From Desulfobulbus sp. (lineage in GTDB: Bacteria; Desulfobacterota; Desulfobulbia; Desulfobulbales; Desulfobulbaceae), in contig JAUVLX010000154.1 in NCBI GenBank assembly GCA_030600525.1, positions 1-8,026 of the forward strand: a stretch of DNA of 8,026 nucleotides. The letters are read 5' to 3'. A program made the position numbers and the translations under genes. The notes beneath the pieces are model-generated. The model saw nothing but the letters and a program-made list of their open reading frames with translations, searched no databases and was not told where the DNA came from. Below are positions 5,838 through 8,026 of the stretch, piece after piece. Numbering within the stretch: the first letter of the stretch is position 1; every line of letters starts with the position of its first letter.

Positions 5838-7121
5838 CTATTTCAAGAATTCATTGTTATCCAGATTGAAAAGCCCTCTCACTACGGTAATCCTCTCGGT
5901 CTTGCTAACGCAATGGTGGTCTGACTTCAGATACTGCAAAGGGTGATGCATAAGCTTCTTGGCGATGGCCGATGCCATTTTTTCCATTGAGCGCTTGTCA
6001 CCATCAGTGAGGCCCTCTATACGGTTAACAGTCTTCTGGTACTCTCCCATAACGACCTCATCTACCATCCTGCGCAGTTCGATGATTGTCGGTGTAGTAA
6101 CAAGATTTTCCAGCCACTTTGTGAACTTAAGTTTTTCCTCGGCTACAATCCGTTCGGCCTTAACTGCCTCCTTGTCCCTTTCGCTCTTATTCATCTCGAC
6201 AACATTATTCAAATCGTCGATATCGTACAGGTAGACATTTTCCAACTCGTTTATTCCAGCATCCAGGTCTCGGGGGACTGCAATATCTATAAAAAAGAGA
6301 GGCTTATTGCGGCGCTCCCGCATCACAGTACGTACGTCTTCTTTATTGAGGATAACCTCTGTTGCCCCGGTGGAACTGATGACAATATCAACCTGCTCAA
6401 GTTGGCCAAATACTTCCTCAAGTGCAACGGCATGGCCATTAAAACAGCGGGCAAGGGTAACTGCCCGTTGCAGGGTTCGATTGGCAACTACCACATCTGC
6501 AACCCCCTGCCCCACTAGATTCTCTGCCGCTAGCTCTGCCATCTCGCCAGCCCCGATGAGCAACACCTTTTTGTCATGCAGGTCGCCAAATATTTTTTTG
6601 GCCAGCTCAACCGCGGCATAACTTATAGAAACAGCACTGGCCCCTATGCCGGTTTCAGTCCTGACCCGCTTTGCAGTGGAAAAAGCCTTGTGCAGGAGTT
6701 TATTCAGCACAAATCCAGAACTTTTATGATCTGCTGCATACCGATAAGCCTCTTTCAACTGGCCTAGGATCTGTGCTTCGCCGACAATCATTGAATCAAG
6801 GCTTGCCGCAACCATGAAAAGATGATCCACAGCGTCTTCGTCCTGATAATGATAGACATACTCTTTCAGATCTTTTCCGGTAACCGCATCTGCAAAAAGC
6901 ATTTCGAGCACTCGATTGCTACAGGCTATCGGCTCTCGGCAGGTGAACAAGACCTCTACCCGGTTGCAGGTGGAAAGCAGATAACATTCTTTAATTCCAT
7001 CCAGCTGACTGAGCAAATCCAGTGACTGATCATAGCCACCTGAAATGGCGAGTTTTTCTCTTATTACCAGAGGGGTGGTTTTATGATTGACCCCCAGCAG
7101 AACAATGGTATCACGAGGCAT
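5838..7121 (-). CDS. hemA: Glutamyl-tRNA reductase (HemA)
   Basis: It reduces glutamyl-tRNA(Glu) with NADPH to glutamate-1-semialdehyde, the first committed step of C5-pathway tetrapyrrole synthesis, feeding siroheme, heme and cobalamin. The 427 residues match the family length. Visible are GVNHKTTPLVIREK at 10-23, the catalytic cysteine at 52 in STCNRVE, the LDSMIVGEAQILGQ signature at 108-121, the NADPH-binding GAGEM at 190-194, ANRT with SSTGA further on, and the long C-terminal dimerisation helices. The ATG at 7121 overlaps the end of the CcsA-family gene by 11 bases; an AGGGG stands about 11 bases before it, so translational coupling is likely. In many bacteria hemC follows hemA; here an unknown gene and an oxidoreductase follow. 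Heme feedback control, known for some HemA proteins, cannot be judged from this sequence. Confidence 0.97.
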   Translation of the reverse strand: MPRDTIVLLGVNHKTTPLVIREKLAISGGYDQSLDLLSQLDGIKECYLLSTCNRVEVLFTCREPIACSNRVLEMLFADAVTGKDLKEYVYHYQDEDAVDHLFMVAASLDSMIVGEAQILGQLKEAYRYAADHKSSGFVLNKLLHKAFSTAKRVRTETGIGASAVSISYAAVELAKKIFGDLHDKKVLLIGAGEMAELAAENLVGQGVADVVVANRTLQRAVTLARCFNGHAVALEEVFGQLEQVDIVISSTGATEVILNKEDVRTVMRERRNKPLFFIDIAVPRDLDAGINELENVYLYDIDDLNNVVEMNKSERDKEAVKAERIVAEEKLKFTKWLENLVTTPTIIELRRMVDEVVMGEYQKTVNRIEGLTDGDKRSMEKMASAIAKKLMHHPLQYLKSDHHCVSKTERITVVRGLFNLDNNEFLK

Positions 7122-7929
7122 AAGTATGAACCCCTTTCAAAAGAAAGGACACCCCCCAAAAAGTAAATATGGCTGAAACAAAGGCTATAATACTGACAAA
7201 TGCAATCCGCCGACCACGCCATCCCACTGTAAAACGCTGATGCATAACCCCGGCATATAAAAACCAGGTAACAAGTGACCATGTTTCTTTGGGATCCCAA
7301 TGCCAATACGCACCCCATGCCTGCTTGGCCCAGAGTACACCGGTTACCAATCCTAATGTGAGCAGCGTAAAACCAACACTGAGACAATGATGGTTGAGTT
7401 TATCCAGTGCCTCCAGAGAAGGAAGACGGGAATAAAATAGGCCGAATCGTTTCTGCTTAATTTCCCTTTCCTGCAGAAGATACATAATACTGCCGATAAA
7501 GGACAGCGCCAAAAAGGCATAGGCAACCAGGGAAACGGACGCATGAACAGGTAGCCACCAGGACTGATAGACCGGAGCTAGGGGAATAATTTGCCTGGAA
7601 GAAAATGCGGCGATCAGCATTAACACAACAACTAAAGTACTGACAAAAGTGCCGAGATTTTTAACGGTATAACGCCAGCGAAAAGAGAGATAACTCCATG
7701 CAGTGGCCCAGGCGAAAAAAGATATGGTTTCGTGATGGCTGGTTATAGGAGTATGTCCAGCCTCAAGATATCTGAAAAGGATGTTAAGGGTATGGAGAAC
7801 AGCACCAATAAAAAACAGCCAGCGAGCAACCTTCCGTACTTTTTTTTTCTCTGAGAGAAAGAAAAAAAGATAGGTGGCTGCTGACAAAAGGTAGATGATA
7901 CAACTTATTTGAAAAAGTAGAAAACTCAT
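7111..7929 (-). CDS. ccsA: CcsA/ResC/HemX-family heme-handling membrane protein
   Basis: An integral inner-membrane protein of 272 residues with about eight hydrophobic segments, of the cytochrome c assembly superfamily. The WWD heme-binding signature is clear at 205-217 (WGAYWHWDPKETW). Conserved-type histidines occur at 65/66 (SHHETIS), 129 (WWLPVHAS) and 180/181 (NHHCLS), as expected of heme ligands in System II assembly. The family moves heme across the membrane and delivers it to apocytochromes c with a ResB/Ccs1 partner, which is not in this window. Names conflict: the WWD protein is called CcsA, ResC or, in some databases, CcsB; the hemA-adjacent version is also called HemX. It overlaps the upstream gene by ATGA and hemA by 11 bases. 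The start ATG at 7929 has only a weak AGAGAGAA upstream, consistent with coupling. Confidence 0.92.
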   Translation of the reverse strand: MSFLLFQISCIIYLLSAATYLFFFLSEKKKVRKVARWLFFIGAVLHTLNILFRYLEAGHTPITSHHETISFFAWATAWSYLSFRWRYTVKNLGTFVSTLVVVLMLIAAFSSRQIIPLAPVYQSWWLPVHASVSLVAYAFLALSFIGSIMYLLQEREIKQKRFGLFYSRLPSLEALDKLNHHCLSVGFTLLTLGLVTGVLWAKQAWGAYWHWDPKETWSLVTWFLYAGVMHQRFTVGWRGRRIAFVSIIAFVSAIFTFWGVSFLLKGVHTYAS

Positions 7930-8026
7930 AGCCGGTTCTCTCTGATGTCCATCCAGTCAATCTCAACGGTTGACCCCAGGACGTTGTTTATGTGCTCTTC
8001 AACCAGCTCCCATTGGCCAGCTTTTA
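7926..8026 (-). CDS. Last 32 residues of an unidentified upstream operon gene
   Basis: On the - strand a frame is open from the window edge to a TGA whose first two bases are the last two of the CcsA-family ATG (ATGA overlap). The readable tail runs from KAGQWELVEE through EIDWMDIRENRL, a tidy charged C terminus. The other two frames on this strand close within about 40 bases. The tail is too short to name the family; a tetrapyrrole-pathway neighbour would be plausible from the operon but is not shown. Confidence 0.6.
   Translation of the reverse strand, partial: KAGQWELVEEHINNVLGSTVEIDWMDIRENRL

Noticed and set aside
5382..5924. A 180-residue open frame on the + strand opposite the 176-residue protein and the end of hemA
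   Set aside because: It runs antisense across the hemA 3' end, has no family motif, and the - strand frame fits the operon spacing exactly.
7784..7966. A 60-residue frame on the - strand overlapping the start of the CcsA-family gene
   Set aside because: It is a shifted frame of the membrane protein with no ribosome binding site; the frame ending at 7926 is the better upstream gene.

Overview
The window looks like chromosomal DNA of a Gram-negative anaerobe of the sulfate-reducing Desulfobacterota type, perhaps Desulfobulbales. This is inferred from recalled family resemblance: a stand-alone AICAR-transformylase-type PurH, a short GlmU-like protein, a HesB-like protein of the delta-proteobacterial type, and hemA coupled to a CcsA-family heme-handling protein. 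No database search was possible. There are no RNA genes, CRISPR arrays or insertion sequences, and no gene-free stretch longer than about 125 bases.

Left part (1-1732): the 3' end of a HesB/IscA-like gene runs into the window on the + strand. It converges on a small unrecognised gene on the - strand (348-695). That gene diverges from a WYL-domain transcriptional regulator (785-1732). The regulator is cut by an in-frame TAA at codon 201, yet its reading frame stays open for another 114 codons that carry the expected C-terminal domain. A perfect 9-bp stem-loop begins 10 bases after that stop.

Middle (1793-4218, + strand): a GlmU-like UDP-sugar pyrophosphorylase has a complete nucleotidyltransferase domain but only the first few left-handed beta-helix turns, so the acetyltransferase half is absent. 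It is followed by a stand-alone AICAR transformylase-like protein without the IMP cyclohydrolase domain of ordinary PurH. A strong inverted repeat (4242-4294) separates this part from the convergent operon on the right.

Right part (8026 down to 4299, - strand): a tight operon reads, in order of transcription, an unknown upstream gene (last 32 residues only), a CcsA/ResC/HemX-family membrane protein, hemA (glutamyl-tRNA reductase), a 176-residue protein I do not recognise, and a Gfo/Idh/MocA-family oxidoreductase. Junctions are an ATGA overlap, an 11-base overlap, and gaps of 6 and 3 bases, so the genes are almost certainly co-transcribed and probably translationally coupled. The theme is tetrapyrrole supply and heme delivery to c-type cytochromes; the last two genes have no assigned role in it.

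I see no convincing new multi-gene system. The most interesting points are the nonsense-interrupted WYL regulator with its hairpin, the two unrecognised proteins, and the oxidoreductase placed in the hemA operon.
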